NCBI RefSeq assembly: GCF_005221325.1
Contig: NZ_CP039888.1
Coordinates: 558,001 to 622,000 of the forward strand
Origin: Agrobacterium tumefaciens
GTDB lineage: Bacteria; Pseudomonadota; Alphaproteobacteria; Rhizobiales; Rhizobiaceae
Direction of reading: 5' to 3'
Length of the DNA stretch: 64,000 nucleotides
Both the position numbers and the translations under genes were made by a program. The notes beneath the pieces were generated by a model. The model was given only the letters and a program-made list of their open reading frames with translations. It was not told the DNA's origin and searched no databases. Positions 27,287 to 36,559 of this stretch are shown in pieces. Each line of letters begins with the position of its first letter. Position 1 is the stretch's first letter.

Positions 27287-28195
27287 TCAGGCCGGAAAAT
27301 ACTCGCCCAGCAGTGAAGGCGCGCCATCCGTCCGCACTTCGCCCTTTTCGATCAGATCCTCGATATGCGCCAGCACGGAAAGTGCGGCCGCCCCATGCAG
27401 GCGCCTGTCGGTGCTGGCATAGATGACCTTCACCATATCGGCGATCCGTCTGTCGCCGTCCCGGATACGCTTCAGAACCGCCTTTTCCCGCATGCGGCGG
27501 TGGGCGCGAAGCCCGCGCATGAAGGCGGCAGGATCGGTGACCGGCCCGCCATGGCCGGGCAGAAACAGACGGTCGTCGCGGGCGAGCAGCCGCTCCAGTG
27601 AGGCCATGTAGTCGCTCATCGCTCCATCAGGCGGTGCGACGATGGTGGTGGCCCAGGCCATCACATGATCGGCGGAAAAGACGATGCCGCTGCCCTCGAG
27701 CGCAAAGGCGGCGTGGTTGGCGGTGTGCCCCGGCGTATGCAGCGCGGTCAACGTCCAGCCATCGCCGGCAAGGCTCTGCCCGTCGTCCAGCGCAATGTCG
27801 GGCGCGAAAGCCATATCGGAGCTTTCGGCAAAGGGATTGGTCTCGCCCACATGCAGTGGCCGGGCGGCACGGTGCGGGCCTTCTGCCACCGTCAGCGCCC
27901 CGGTCGCTTCCTTCAGCCGCCGCGCCAGCGGTGAGTGATCGCGATGGGTGTGGCTGACGAAGATATGGGTTACCTCACGGCCATCGAGCGCCGCCATCAG
28001 CGCCTGAAAATGCGCCTCATCCTCCGGGCCGGGATCGATGACGGCAACGGAGCGGTCGCCGACGATATAGGAGTTGGTGCCATGGAAGGTAAAGGCGGAA
28101 GGGTTGTTGACGGTGAGGCGCTGGATGAGCGGGGCGACAGGAACCGCCTCGCCATAGGCTGGCTTGAAATCGAGATCGAATGCCGGGTCCGCCAT
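27287..28195 (-). CDS. Metallo-beta-lactamase-fold hydrolase (LACTB2-like)
   Basis: I chose the ATG at 28195 because GGAGG lies five bases upstream. It gives 302 residues. The metal motif HTHRDH is at residues 82-87. Further His ligands lie in HTPGHTANH and FLPGHGG, and Asp in FSADHVM. The C-terminal winged-helix-like extension (RMREKAVLKRIRDGDRRIAD...) is typical of the LACTB2/RNase-like subgroup of hydroxyacylglutathione hydrolase relatives. The substrate is unknown. It could be an RNA or a thioester. Confidence 0.9.
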   Translation of the reverse strand: MADPAFDLDFKPAYGEAVPVAPLIQRLTVNNPSAFTFHGTNSYIVGDRSVAVIDPGPEDEAHFQALMAALDGREVTHIFVSHTHRDHSPLARRLKEATGALTVAEGPHRAARPLHVGETNPFAESSDMAFAPDIALDDGQSLAGDGWTLTALHTPGHTANHAAFALEGSGIVFSADHVMAWATTIVAPPDGAMSDYMASLERLLARDDRLFLPGHGGPVTDPAAFMRGLRAHRRMREKAVLKRIRDGDRRIADMVKVIYASTDRRLHGAAALSVLAHIEDLIEKGEVRTDGAPSLLGEYFPA

Positions 28196-28398
28196 CGAGA
28201 CCTCCTGAATGAATGCCATGCCGCCCGTGCCGACGGCGCCCGCCGCACAATCGCCAAGCCCTATCATGCCACCTGCGGCCCGGCACCCAAAAAGCTTGGG
28301 TTTTGTGAAAAAATTGGTCGCCGGGTCATTGCCGCGCCGGGCAGGCTTTGCTAATCAGGCGCGGTTCAGGCAGCGGCGTTTCGCTCTCGCTGCCCTGT

Positions 28399-28473
28399 TG
28401 GGGCGTCGCCAAGCGGTAAGGCACCGGTTTTTGGTACCGGCATTCCCAGGTTCGAATCCTGGCGCCCCAGCCA
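28399..28473 (+). tRNA. tRNA-Gln (anticodon TTG)
   Basis: A complete cloverleaf is visible. The 7-bp acceptor stem TGGGGCG pairs with CGCCCCA, the anticodon stem is CCGGT/ACCGG with loop TTTTGGT (anticodon TTG), the T-arm is CCAGG-TTCGAAT-CCTGG, and the CCA end is encoded. Confidence 0.96.
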
Positions 28474-28613
28474 AACTCTTCATTTTGCAGGTAACCGTCC
28501 AACTCGCCTCATGCATGATGGGCTTGATTGTCATCGCTCTGGCTGAAATGTCTGCACCACTCGCGCTTTTCACCCCAAATCAGAGATAGGGGATTCCGAC
28601 TTCACCTCGGAAA

Positions 28614-29264
28614 CTATCGACGCCGAGCGTGGAAAATTAGCTCAAGCGCAGCTTCGACGTCATCAGGACCGCGCACTTTGAAACGTGTATTTCCTCGATC
28701 GTCTTTGATCTCCAACTTCGATACGCGAGAAAAGTGGTCAACTGTGCCGCGAACGGTAATAGACAGTTCCTCCGCACGGGGCTGCACAATGACGTACCAG
28801 AAGTTATCCGGGGTTTCGCTGAAGTTACGGGATAGACCTCGCTTTAGCTCTCCCGGATAGCGACTCCGAACGCCTTCAAGCAATTGCGCAGCAGCTCTCT
28901 GCATTGAATCGGGCAATTCGCTATGGACCAAATTCAAAAACTCGCGATCGCCTGCAGGCATTGATATCGAGTATCCATCGGTAGGCTTCTCGATTTCGCG
29001 GCGTACTAAAGAAACCTCGGCGGTCGATAACAGAACGATAGTTTCTTGCTGCGTCCCTACATTCAACGCAGAGGCGTCGCCGATATCAAAGTCTAACGTG
29101 CCTGTTGCGGGTTCGTACTTTCCCTCGCGAAGCAATAAAATGCTGCGCTCGCCAGTGGCACTAGGGGGATTGCCCAGCAACCTCACCTGATGAGGCGGCA
29201 TATCTAGTCGCCAGATGCCTTCTGCTAGCTTTTGCACGCCGGTAGCCGTCATTCGCAATGTCAT
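28614..29264 (-). CDS. Unrecognised protein with a promoter-embedded operator
   Basis: The ATG at 29264 follows GGAGG by seven bases and gives 216 residues. The open frame upstream of it lies in the promoter. The N-terminal half is beta-rich (residues 1-110). The C-terminal half (about 120-216) begins with a helix (SELPDSMQRAAAQLLEGVRS) and ends in a strand-strand-helix (FWYVIVQPRAEELSITVRG ... KFRVRG-like ... AALELIFHARR). This vaguely recalls DUF5655-type domains found near restriction systems, but I cannot assign a family. It lies 140 bases from tRNA-Gln. Codon choice (more A/T at third positions) differs from its neighbours, which suggests horizontal acquisition. Confidence 0.72.
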   Translation of the reverse strand: MTLRMTATGVQKLAEGIWRLDMPPHQVRLLGNPPSATGERSILLLREGKYEPATGTLDFDIGDASALNVGTQQETIVLLSTAEVSLVRREIEKPTDGYSISMPAGDREFLNLVHSELPDSMQRAAAQLLEGVRSRYPGELKRGLSRNFSETPDNFWYVIVQPRAEELSITVRGTVDHFSRVSKLEIKDDRGNTRFKVRGPDDVEAALELIFHARRR

Positions 29265-29286
29265 AGCGTTTCCTCCAGATGGTTTA

Positions 29287-29318
29287 CTATCTGTACAGAT
29301 AAATCTGCAGATAGTCAA
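29287..29318 (-). promoter_or_regulatory. Promoter with overlapping palindromic operators for the unrecognised gene
   Basis: On the minus strand TTGACT (29318-29313) and TACAGA are separated by 17 bases, a good sigma-70 spacing. Between and over them lie two perfect palindromes, ATCTGCAGAT (29303-29312) and ATCTGTACAGAT (29289-29300), inside a larger inverted repeat CTATCTG/CAGATAG. A repressor bound here would block RNA polymerase. Confidence 0.6.
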
Positions 29319-29434
29319 ATCAGCTAAGCTGCTAATGTGATATGGCTGTGGCTGTCGGATGCAAGGCACCCAAAAACCGATTCAAAATTTGCACGGTGAC
29401 AGAAGACGACGCGCGGGCAGAGAAGTCGCCTCCA

Positions 29435-29469
29435 ACAAAAAACGCCGCGCATCCAAAGACACGCGGCGT
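29435..29469 (-). terminator. Rho-independent terminator after mqo
   Basis: ACGCCGCG (29442-29449) pairs perfectly with CGCGGCGT (29462-29469). On the minus strand the stem is followed by a T-run (29441-29436). Confidence 0.85.
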
Positions 29470-29495
29470 CCAATCCTAAAAATCGCAACTAAACC

Positions 29496-31229
29496 TTAAA
29501 GCGCGATATCCGGCACCTTCTTCACCGGTGCCCCCGCAGGGGCCGCACCGGCACCCTTCAGCGCATCAAGATCGATCTGCGGCGGGGTCGGCAGTTGCAG
29601 GTGTTCGGCGGTATAGGCCCATTCCTGCTGAACTTTCTCCGGGTCGTCATTGAGCTTCGTGCCATAGCTCGGCACGATCTGGCGCAGCTTCGCCTGCCAT
29701 TCCGGCGTTGCCACCTTGTCCTTGAAGACCTTTTCGAGAACGCTGAGCATGATCGGAGCCGCGGTCGAGGCACCCGGCGAAGCGCCGAGCAGGCCGGCGA
29801 TGCTGCCATCACCCGCGGCGACGACTTCGGTGCCGAGCCGCAGTACGCCGCCCTTTTCTTCGTCGCGCTTGATGATCTGCACGCGCTGGCCGGCCTGCCA
29901 CAGGCGCCATTCGCCCTGCTTGGCATTGGGGAAATATTCCTTCAGCGCGGCAAAACGGTCGTCATCCGACATCATCAGCTGGCCGGCGAGATATTCCACC
30001 AACGGATATTCATCGATGCCCACGCGCACCATCGGCCAGGCATTGCTGGTTGTAACGGAGGAGACGAGATCGAAATAGGAGCCTTCCTTCAGGAACTTGG
30101 TGGAGAAGGTGGCGAAAGGTCCGAACAGGATGACGCGCTTGCCGCCCAGCACGCGCGTGTCCAGATGCGGCACCGACATGGGCGGTGAGCCGACCGAGGC
30201 CTTGCCATAGGCCTTGGCCAGATGCTGCATCGTCACGTCGGGGTTCTCGTTGATGAGGAACGAGCCGCCCACCGGGAAGCCGGCATAGTCATCGGCTTCG
30301 GGAACGCCGGACATCTGCAACAGATGCAGCGCGCCGCCGCCGGCGCCGATGAACACGAATTTCGCGTCCACCACCTGTTCGGCATCGGTCTTGGTGTTGG
30401 TATAGGTCACGCGCCAGCTGCCATCGGCATTACGCTGGATGTCGGAGACCTCGCTATTGACCTGCAGGTCGAAATTCTGGTCGCTCTGCAGATGCGATAC
30501 GAATTGGCGGGTGATTTCGCCGAATTCCATGTCGGTGCCGAGCGGCGACCAGGTGGCGCCGATCTTCTGGGAAGGATCGCGGCCTTCCATCATCAGCGGC
30601 ACCCACTTCTTGATCTGCTCCGGATCGGTGGAGAATTCCATGCCGGCGAAAAGCGGGCTGGCCTTTAGCGCCTGATAACGCTTTTCCAGATAGGCGACGT
30701 TCTCGTCACCCCAGACGAAGCTCATATGCGGCGTGTGGTTGATGAAGGAGCGCGGGTTCTTCAAAACGCCGTTGCGCACCTGCCATGCCCAGAACTGCCG
30801 GGAAATCTGGAAGGATTCGTTGATGTTGATCGCCTGGCTGATCTTGATGTTGCCGTTGTCGTCTTCCGGCGTGTAGTTCAGTTCGGCAAGCGCGGAATGG
30901 CCGGTGCCGGCATTGTTCCAGCCGTTGGAGCTTTCAAGCGCCACGCCATCCAGCCGCTCCAGAATCTGCATAGACCAGGTGGGCTCCAGTTCGCGCAGCC
31001 ACACGCCGAGCGTCGCGCTCATGATGCCGCCGCCGATCAAAAGCACATCGACCTTCTTGGCGGTTGTGCTGGCGAGAAGCGGAGAGGAGGGCAGCGCTGC
31101 TGCGGCAAGCCCGGCGAGCGCACCGCCCAGAACCTGTCGGCGGTTCAACGGAAATGCATGGGAAAGGGTGGTTTCCTCAGAGAGATCAGTGAGCTGGGAT
31201 TTGTCTTGATCGATGGGAGTCACGGCCAT
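29496..31229 (-). CDS. mqo: Malate:quinone oxidoreductase
   Basis: The ATG at 31229 gives 577 residues. The FAD-binding GxGxxS variant [14 protein letters not shown] begins near residue 63, followed by the family's [20 protein letters not shown] segment. The C-terminal MLSVLEKVF and VPSYG segments are also typical. The enzyme oxidises malate to oxaloacetate and passes electrons to quinone at the membrane. It is unusual in carrying about 55 extra N-terminal residues with an NRRQVLGG twin-arginine motif (Arg30-Arg31), a hydrophobic core and an ASTTA cleavage-like site. This suggests Tat export. Confidence 0.95.
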   Translation of the reverse strand: MAVTPIDQDKSQLTDLSEETTLSHAFPLNRRQVLGGALAGLAAAALPSSPLLASTTAKKVDVLLIGGGIMSATLGVWLRELEPTWSMQILERLDGVALESSNGWNNAGTGHSALAELNYTPEDDNGNIKISQAININESFQISRQFWAWQVRNGVLKNPRSFINHTPHMSFVWGDENVAYLEKRYQALKASPLFAGMEFSTDPEQIKKWVPLMMEGRDPSQKIGATWSPLGTDMEFGEITRQFVSHLQSDQNFDLQVNSEVSDIQRNADGSWRVTYTNTKTDAEQVVDAKFVFIGAGGGALHLLQMSGVPEADDYAGFPVGGSFLINENPDVTMQHLAKAYGKASVGSPPMSVPHLDTRVLGGKRVILFGPFATFSTKFLKEGSYFDLVSSVTTSNAWPMVRVGIDEYPLVEYLAGQLMMSDDDRFAALKEYFPNAKQGEWRLWQAGQRVQIIKRDEEKGGVLRLGTEVVAAGDGSIAGLLGASPGASTAAPIMLSVLEKVFKDKVATPEWQAKLRQIVPSYGTKLNDDPEKVQQEWAYTAEHLQLPTPPQIDLDALKGAGAAPAGAPVKKVPDIAL

Positions 31230-31561
31230 ACCTGATTCTTGTTTTGTGTTAAAAACATTCCTCCCGATCGCCCCGTTATAGCAAAGCGCAAAGCGGCACA
31301 ACCCGGACAAATTCACTCCAGTTCAAGCGTTTTTGCAGAGATTGGCCGGGACATATGGTCGCGCTGGGGGATTTTGGATATTTGCGGATCGTCATTTTCA
31401 GCACGGCGAAGATTAGCCGATGTTTTCAAACGGTTGAAAGGGTTCTATCAGCCGGATATGGCGGAAAGATCGCCCGGCCGCACTTTGCCAGCCCTGATGG
31501 TTGATACGGCGTTGTTGCGGGTTAAATTTTTTCAGAAAAATGACGATAATCCCAAAAAAGT
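31230..31561. promoter_or_regulatory. Intergenic region upstream of mqo
   Basis: No gene is apparent in these 332 bases. The region presumably holds the mqo promoter, but I see no convincing operator. At its far end lies the terminator of the next lipoprotein gene. Confidence 0.3.
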
Positions 31562-31590
31562 GAAAGGCCCGCCGTTTCGGGCAGGCCTTG
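31562..31590 (-). terminator. Rho-independent terminator after the lipoprotein gene
   Basis: GAAAGGCCCGCC and GGGCAGGCCTT form a stem with one bulge. On the minus strand it is followed by TTTCACTTTTTTGG. It lies 28 bases after the stop codon. Confidence 0.75.
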
Positions 31591-31617
31591 TTTGTGTTCG
31601 GTCTGAGGGCCGAAAGC

Positions 31618-32040
31618 TCAGTTTGCGGCGAGAAATTCCGCGCAATAGCTCGGGCCGTTGACGCCGGGGCGGTCGGAGACCGTGCGCACGGCAGTGATCT
31701 TGTAGTCGCTGGAAACAACCAGCTGCACGGTGCAGGAGAGAGAAGCGCTGCGGGCCGGCGAAATCTGGCGACCCTTCTTGCCATCCTTGCCTTCTTCGAA
31801 CTTGGCCGGAATGGTGGCCTTCTTGTAGCCGCCGCGCCAGTTGTAGACGGTGGAGCTGCCGGTTTCCGTATCGCTCAGCGGCGGGCCGAATTTTGCGAAG
31901 AAAATGCCGGCGGACTGGCCGACCCAGCGGGTCTCGACCGGGCTCTTCTGGGCAAATGTGGGGGCGGAACCGCCGGTGGAGGTGGTGCAGGCGGAGAGCG
32001 CAATGGCAAACGCTGCGAGCGTTACGCTGCGAAATAGCAT
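31618..32040 (-). CDS. Small lipoprotein, function unknown
   Basis: This 140-residue protein has a signal peptide with lipobox LSAC (Cys18). A domain follows with conserved-looking WVGQSAGIFFAKFGPPLSDTE, YNWRGG, and two cysteines (SCTVQLVVSSDYKI and YCAEFLA) that could form a disulfide. The layout (a G/P turn, YxWRGG strand and paired Cys) resembles small SmpA/BamE-like outer-membrane assembly folds, but this is only a structural guess. Confidence 0.78.
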   Translation of the reverse strand: MLFRSVTLAAFAIALSACTTSTGGSAPTFAQKSPVETRWVGQSAGIFFAKFGPPLSDTETGSSTVYNWRGGYKKATIPAKFEEGKDGKKGRQISPARSASLSCTVQLVVSSDYKITAVRTVSDRPGVNGPSYCAEFLAAN

Positions 32041-32304
32041 GGTGAAATGTCCTTTGTGCCGTGTCCGGCTTCCCGCCGGTCATTCCGTTCCCCTAGCAGA
32101 TTTGGCGGCGGGGGGCAGGGGAGGTGTGCGGCTTGATGAAAATTTCCTGCCACAATTGCTTTTTTGTAACGTTTTCCGCTCTTCCGCCCCACTCTGCGGG
32201 TGCTGGATGGGACTGTTTCACCGGGCGGCAAAAACTTGTCATAAAAAATGCAATAAGCCGCTTGTCGAATGCCGGGGGCTGGTCTATAGACGCGCTGCTG
32301 GTCA

Positions 32305-32381
32305 CGGAGTGTAGCGCAGTCTGGTAGCGCACGTCGTTCGGGACGACGGGGTCGGAGGTTCGAATCCTCTCACTCCGACCA
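32305..32381 (+). tRNA. tRNA-Pro (anticodon CGG)
   Basis: The acceptor stem CGGAGTG pairs with CACTCCG. The anticodon stem is CGTCG/CGACG around TTCGGGA (anticodon CGG). The T-arm GGAGG-TTCGAAT-CCTCT is present and CCA is encoded. Confidence 0.96.
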
Positions 32382-32569
32382 GCTTAAAGCCAACGAAAAC
32401 AGTGGCTTGCAAATTATCCCGAAAATCCATCAGACAAAAATGTTGTACCGAAACCGGACGGTTTGAAATCGTTTCCGATTGGATCGCGTGTGCGTCCGCA
32501 GCTGGAAATCCGGCCATACATGCGAACAAGCCCGTTTTGGCTGCTCTACACGCCGCCACCCTTCACCAA

Positions 32570-32607
32570 AGGAAAGAGGCCCGTCGCTCCGCCAAGCGCC
32601 AGGCCTC
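32570..32607 (-). terminator. Terminator-like hairpin on the minus strand (second of two)
   Basis: On the minus strand GAGGCC and GGGCCTC form the base of a stem with an inner CGCTTGGCGGAGCG hairpin, followed by TTTCCTTT. It closely resembles the hairpin at 32749-32787, including the shared AGAGGCCCGTCG stretch. Confidence 0.5.
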
Positions 32608-32748
32608 AATGTCGCGGCCTTGTTTCAGGGGACGCGCGACATCCGACGTCTTAAAAGCGTCAATTCCGATCCACAATCCAAGAAGTTACCCGTCACCGCC
32701 CTTGGCCCCGAATTTCCGGGGCATCGTGATGATCAATTTATCGCGATC

Positions 32749-32787
32749 AAAAAAGAGGCCCGTCGTTCTCTCGAACAACGAGCCTCT
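32749..32787 (-). terminator. Terminator-like hairpin on the minus strand (first of two)
   Basis: AGAGGC (32754-32759) pairs with GCCTCT (32782-32787) and an inner GTT/AAC stem. On the minus strand it is followed by six T. No annotated minus-strand gene precedes it, which suggests a small transcript from the 32790-32950 region. Confidence 0.55.
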
Positions 32788-32955
32788 ATTGGGTCACTTG
32801 GCGGAGCGACCGCGTGCAAATTCGCCTTTTGCGCATGAACGTCAATGAACAAACGGCTTCACCCAAGGCCGAGAAACAACCAGTAAAAATCAGGGGTTGA
32901 TGGATCGGAAAGCTTTCTCAGCCGTTATCTACCCACAACAACGATGGAGGATAAC

Positions 32956-33033
32956 ATGCTGAAGGGTATTGCACTGTGGGCTCTGGGCGTCCCGATCTTC
33001 GTGATCATTCTGCTTTATATGTTCGTATTTTAA
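32956..33033 (+). CDS. Tiny membrane peptide (25 residues)
   Basis: ATG at 32956, five bases after GGAGGAT-type sequence, opens a 25-codon ORF ending at TAA 33031-33033. Its product is MLKGIALWALGVPIFVIILL followed by YMFVF, a single hydrophobic helix with one lysine. It is followed after 30 bases by a strong terminator. The good ribosome site, clean hydrophobic profile and terminator argue for a real small protein. Its function is unknown. Confidence 0.65.
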   Translation: MLKGIALWALGVPIFVIILLYMFVF

Positions 33034-33057
33034 GTCGCATCTGACGACAGGCCCAAA

Positions 33058-33090
33058 CAAAAAAAGGCGACCACATCGTGGTCGCCTTTT
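33058..33090. terminator. Bidirectional terminator between the tiny ORF and cysN
   Basis: GGCGACCAC-ATC-GTGGTCGCC (33066-33086) is a perfect 9-bp hairpin flanked by an A-run on the left and TTTT on the right, so it works on both strands. It lies 33 bases after the tiny ORF and 20 bases after the cysN stop. Confidence 0.92.
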
Positions 33091-33109
33091 GTCGTTCATG
33101 CAGGCATTT

Positions 33110-34591
33110 TCAGTCGAGATCGCCGATGAGCCGCGAGGCTGTCGCCGCATCCGTGCGGCGGATGTCGATCTCGTCGCGGTGCCTGGCGAGCAATTCACCG
33201 GCCAGCAGCTTTTCCGCAAGAGCGGCAGGCAGCGAGAGGATGACGCGGTCGCCCTGTTCCTCCGCAGCACCCGTGCTGCGCTTGGCCGATATCATGCCGC
33301 CCGCCACCGTGTTGTTGGTGTCAGGGTCGATCAGGATGAAGGAGCCGGTCGCCCGGTTCTGTTCATAGGGATCGAAGATCGCCGTCTCGTCGAAGGAGAG
33401 GCGCACCTTGCCGATGGCATTCATCGGCAGCGACGTTTCATGCGCCTGCCATTCACCTTCCCTGAGGTTGAGCTGGCTGACGGGCTGGACGCTGACGCGC
33501 TGGCGGCGGCTGCCGCTTTTGAGCCAATAGCGTTTTCCGGCCTCGATGCCGCCCGGCTGCAGGGCAACGATCTGTGCATCGAAGGCAAGCCCCGTGAGCG
33601 GCTGCGCCTCGATAGAAACGATCATGTCGCCGCGCGAAACATCCACCTGCCGGTCGAGCACGAGGGTGACGGCATCACCCGCCACAGCAGCATTGCGTAC
33701 CAGATCGAAGGTGACGATCTGTTTGACATTGGCGACCATGCCGGATGGCAGGACGACGACGCTGTCGCCCGGCTTCACCGAACCGCCGGCAACCGTGCCC
33801 TGATACCCGCGGAAGCTTTCACCCGGCCGCGACACGCGCTGTACGGGCAGGCGGAAGCCGCCAGATTGCGTGGAGCGGACGGTGGCAAGCTCCAGCGTCT
33901 CCACCAGCGTCGGGCCTTCATACCAGGGCATGGAGGCCTTGCCAGACAGCACGACGTTTTCGCCCTTCAGCGCCGACATCGGAATGGCGGTGATCTGCTT
34001 GATGCCGAGGTTGGACGCGAAATCGCGGAACTCGTGGGCGATCAGTTCGAAACCGGCCTTGTCGTAGTTCGTCAGGTCGATCTTGTTGATGGCGAGCACG
34101 AATTGCCGGATGCCCATCAGCGCCGCGATGGTGGCGTGGCGGCGCGTCTGTTCCAGAATGCCGGTGCGCGCATCGACCAAAAGCACAGCGAGATCGGCGG
34201 TGGAAGCGCCGGTCGCCATGTTACGGGTATATTGCTCATGGCCGGGCGTATCGGCCACGATGAAGGCGCGTCGGTCGGTGGCGAAATAACGATAGGCGAC
34301 ATCGATGGTGATGCCCTGTTCGCGCTCGGCCTGCAAACCGTCGAGCAGCAGCGCGAAATCGGGCAGGCCGAGATCGTTCTGCTTGCCGCTGTCGCGGTGC
34401 AGGGTGGCGGCCTGGTCTTCCTTGACGGCCTTGGTGTCCCAGAGGAGACGGCCGATCAGGGTCGATTTGCCGTCATCCACGCTGCCGCAGGTGATGAGAC
34501 GAAGCGGGCGCGTGTCGCGCGTCGCCTTCGAATGTTCGGCAAAGGGCAGAATGGTGGCCGTGGAGGCGTTGTTGGTGGCAGCGGCACTCAT
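33110..34591 (-). CDS. cysN: Sulfate adenylyltransferase, large GTPase subunit
   Basis: This 493-residue protein is an EF-Tu-like GTPase with P-loop GSVDDGKSTLIGRL near residues 36-49, DTPGHEQYT (G3) and NKIDL (G4), then two beta-barrel domains. With CysD it makes APS from sulfate and ATP, with GTP hydrolysis driving the reaction. It ends after the beta-barrels and lacks the ~180-residue APS kinase (CysC) extension of NodQ-type fusions. Its ATG overlaps the cysD stop by one base (TGATG). Confidence 0.97.
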   Translation of the reverse strand: MSAAATNNASTATILPFAEHSKATRDTRPLRLITCGSVDDGKSTLIGRLLWDTKAVKEDQAATLHRDSGKQNDLGLPDFALLLDGLQAEREQGITIDVAYRYFATDRRAFIVADTPGHEQYTRNMATGASTADLAVLLVDARTGILEQTRRHATIAALMGIRQFVLAINKIDLTNYDKAGFELIAHEFRDFASNLGIKQITAIPMSALKGENVVLSGKASMPWYEGPTLVETLELATVRSTQSGGFRLPVQRVSRPGESFRGYQGTVAGGSVKPGDSVVVLPSGMVANVKQIVTFDLVRNAAVAGDAVTLVLDRQVDVSRGDMIVSIEAQPLTGLAFDAQIVALQPGGIEAGKRYWLKSGSRRQRVSVQPVSQLNLREGEWQAHETSLPMNAIGKVRLSFDETAIFDPYEQNRATGSFILIDPDTNNTVAGGMISAKRSTGAAEEQGDRVILSLPAALAEKLLAGELLARHRDEIDIRRTDAATASRLIGDLD

Positions 34592-35544
34592 CAGAAATAG
34601 CCCTCGCGCTTCTTCTTCTCCATCGAGCCGGATTGATCGCGGTCGATGGCGCGGCCCTGCCGTTCGGAAACGGTGGCGATTTCCAGCTCGGCGATGACTT
34701 CCTGAAGCGTCGCCGCTTCGGAGCGGATCGCGCCCGTCAGCGGGAAGCAGCCGAGCGTGCGGAAGCGGATCGAGCCGTGCTGGATCTCTTCACCGGGCAG
34801 CAGTTCAAGGCGTTCGTCCTCGGCAAGGATCATCATGCCGTCGCGTTCCACGTAAGGGCGCTCGGCGGCATAATAGAGCGGCACCAGCGGAATGTTTTCC
34901 GCTTCGATATAGCGCCAGATGTCCACTTCGGTCCAGTTTGAGAGCGGGAAGGCGCGTACGCTTTCGCCCTTGCGAACCATGCCGTTATAAATGTTCCACA
35001 GTTCCGGGCGCTGGTTGCGCGGGTCCCACTTATGGTCGGGCGTGCGGAAGGAATAGATGCGCTCCTTGGCGCGGCTTGCTTCCTCGTCGCGGCGTGCGCC
35101 GCCGAAGGCCGCGTCGAAACCGCCGGCGTCCAGCGCCTGACGCAGCGCTTCCGTCTTCATGATGTCGGTGTAAAGCGCCGATCCATGGGAGAAAGGCGTC
35201 ACGTTTTCGCTCGCGCCGCGCGGGTTTGTGTAGGAAATGAGATCGAGGTCATATTCCTTCACGATCTTGTCGCGGAATTCGATCATTTCCTTGAACTTCC
35301 AGCCGGTGTTGACGTGCAGCAGCGGGAAGGGCACGCGGCCGGGGAAGAAGGCCTTGCGCGCGAGATGCAGCAGCACGGACGAATCCTTGCCGATGGAATA
35401 GAGCATCACAGGATTATCGAATTCGGCGGCGACTTCGCGGAAGATATGAATAGCTTCGTTTTCAAGTGCCTTCAGATGGGGATCGAGCGGCGGCTTGGAT
35501 GCGACAGTATTCTTGCTGTCCGTCTCGTGGACTGCGTTGGACAT
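34591..35544 (-). CDS. cysD: Sulfate adenylyltransferase, small subunit
   Basis: The ATG at 35544 gives 317 residues. The frame is open upstream through cysH but without similarity. The PP-loop [11 protein letters not shown] is at residues 50-60 and marks the ATP pyrophosphatase fold. Also typical are [36 protein letters not shown] and [10 protein letters not shown]. The enzyme activates sulfate to APS together with CysN. It lies 28 bases after cysH and overlaps cysN, so cysH-cysD-cysN is one operon. Confidence 0.97.
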   Translation of the reverse strand: MSNAVHETDSKNTVASKPPLDPHLKALENEAIHIFREVAAEFDNPVMLYSIGKDSSVLLHLARKAFFPGRVPFPLLHVNTGWKFKEMIEFRDKIVKEYDLDLISYTNPRGASENVTPFSHGSALYTDIMKTEALRQALDAGGFDAAFGGARRDEEASRAKERIYSFRTPDHKWDPRNQRPELWNIYNGMVRKGESVRAFPLSNWTEVDIWRYIEAENIPLVPLYYAAERPYVERDGMMILAEDERLELLPGEEIQHGSIRFRTLGCFPLTGAIRSEAATLQEVIAELEIATVSERQGRAIDRDQSGSMEKKKREGYF

Positions 35545-35572
35545 TGTAAACTCCGGGAGATGTACTGAATGA

Positions 35573-36334
35573 TTATCGTTGCGGGATGGCGGAAATGGCG
35601 GATGTCTGTTCCGCACCGGCGACGTGAAGACCGCATTCGCGCTTCTCGTCGTTTTCCCACCACCATCGTCCGGCGCGCTCAGGCTCGCCGGGCTTGATGG
35701 CGCGCGTACACGGCTCGCAGCCGATGGAGGGGTAACCACGCGCATGCAACGGATTGACGGGGATGTTTTCAGAGGCGACATAAGCCTGGATCTGGTCGAT
35801 GTCCCAGTCCGCCAGAGCATTGATCTTGATGAGATTACGCTCGGCGTCGAACTCGGCGAAAGGCGTCGTCGCGCGGTTGCCCGACTGGCCGCGCCTGAGG
35901 CCGGTGACCCAGAAGGCCGCACCTTCCAGCGCCTTGCCGAGTGGGATCAGCTTTCTGACATGACAGCAGGCGTGACGCGCCTCGATGCTTTCGTAAAAGC
36001 CATTGAGACCGTATTTAGCGGCATAGGCGTCGATATCGTCCTGTTCCGGCCGGAACCGGCGGATTTCGATGCCGAAACGTTCTTCGGTTTCCTCGATGAG
36101 ATCGACGGTTTCCTTGAACAGCCGGCCGGTCTCCAGCGTCACGACATCGATCGGCAGACGATGCGTGCCGATGGCGGCGGTAATGACCTGATCCTCTATA
36201 CCGAGGCTGGTGGTGAAAACCGCACGGCCGCCGAGGCCGGCGATAAACGAAAGCCGACCCGCCAGATCGAGCCCGGCAAGCGTGGCATCGAGGGAGGCGG
36301 CATCGGCAGAGGCATTTGCTGAATTGATCGTCAT
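35573..36334 (-). CDS. cysH: Assimilatory adenylylsulfate (APS) reductase
   Basis: I use the ATG at 36334, which has a GGAC site at a fair distance. An in-frame ATG at 36355 would add seven residues. The protein has the PP-loop-like [11 protein letters not shown] and ECGLH near the end, with the catalytic cysteine. It also has two cysteine pairs, CC in [10 protein letters not shown] (about 123-124) and C-x2-C in IGCEPCTR. The pairs ligate a [4Fe-4S] cluster and mark it as an APS reductase, not a PAPS reductase. It produces sulfite from APS. Confidence 0.95.
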   Translation of the reverse strand: MTINSANASADAASLDATLAGLDLAGRLSFIAGLGGRAVFTTSLGIEDQVITAAIGTHRLPIDVVTLETGRLFKETVDLIEETEERFGIEIRRFRPEQDDIDAYAAKYGLNGFYESIEARHACCHVRKLIPLGKALEGAAFWVTGLRRGQSGNRATTPFAEFDAERNLIKINALADWDIDQIQAYVASENIPVNPLHARGYPSIGCEPCTRAIKPGEPERAGRWWWENDEKRECGLHVAGAEQTSAISAIPQR

Positions 36335-36355
36335 TGTCACGTCCGGGATTTCCAT

Positions 36356-36559
36356 GGCCGATTATTGTTGAAATCAGGCCTGTGGAACAGAAATGACAGT
36401 CTTTGTGCGCTGCACTTGAGAGCAAAAATGCCTCTCGCGCGCGTGGTATGAGCAAAAGATGCCCGTTCACCTTCTTTGCAGCTTGGATTTGAATTGTGAC
36501 AACTTCTGCGCTAAGCCGGAATTGCCGGGTATCCGGGCTTGTGGTCTACTGGTTTCACG
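36356..36559. promoter_or_regulatory. Divergent promoter region between cysH and the Rrf2 regulator
   Basis: The 204 bases between the two genes must hold both promoters. TCTACTGGTT at 36545-36554, just before the regulator's ATG, is identical (in reverse complement) to bases 37205-37214 in the sbp promoter. It is a candidate operator. Confidence 0.5.
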
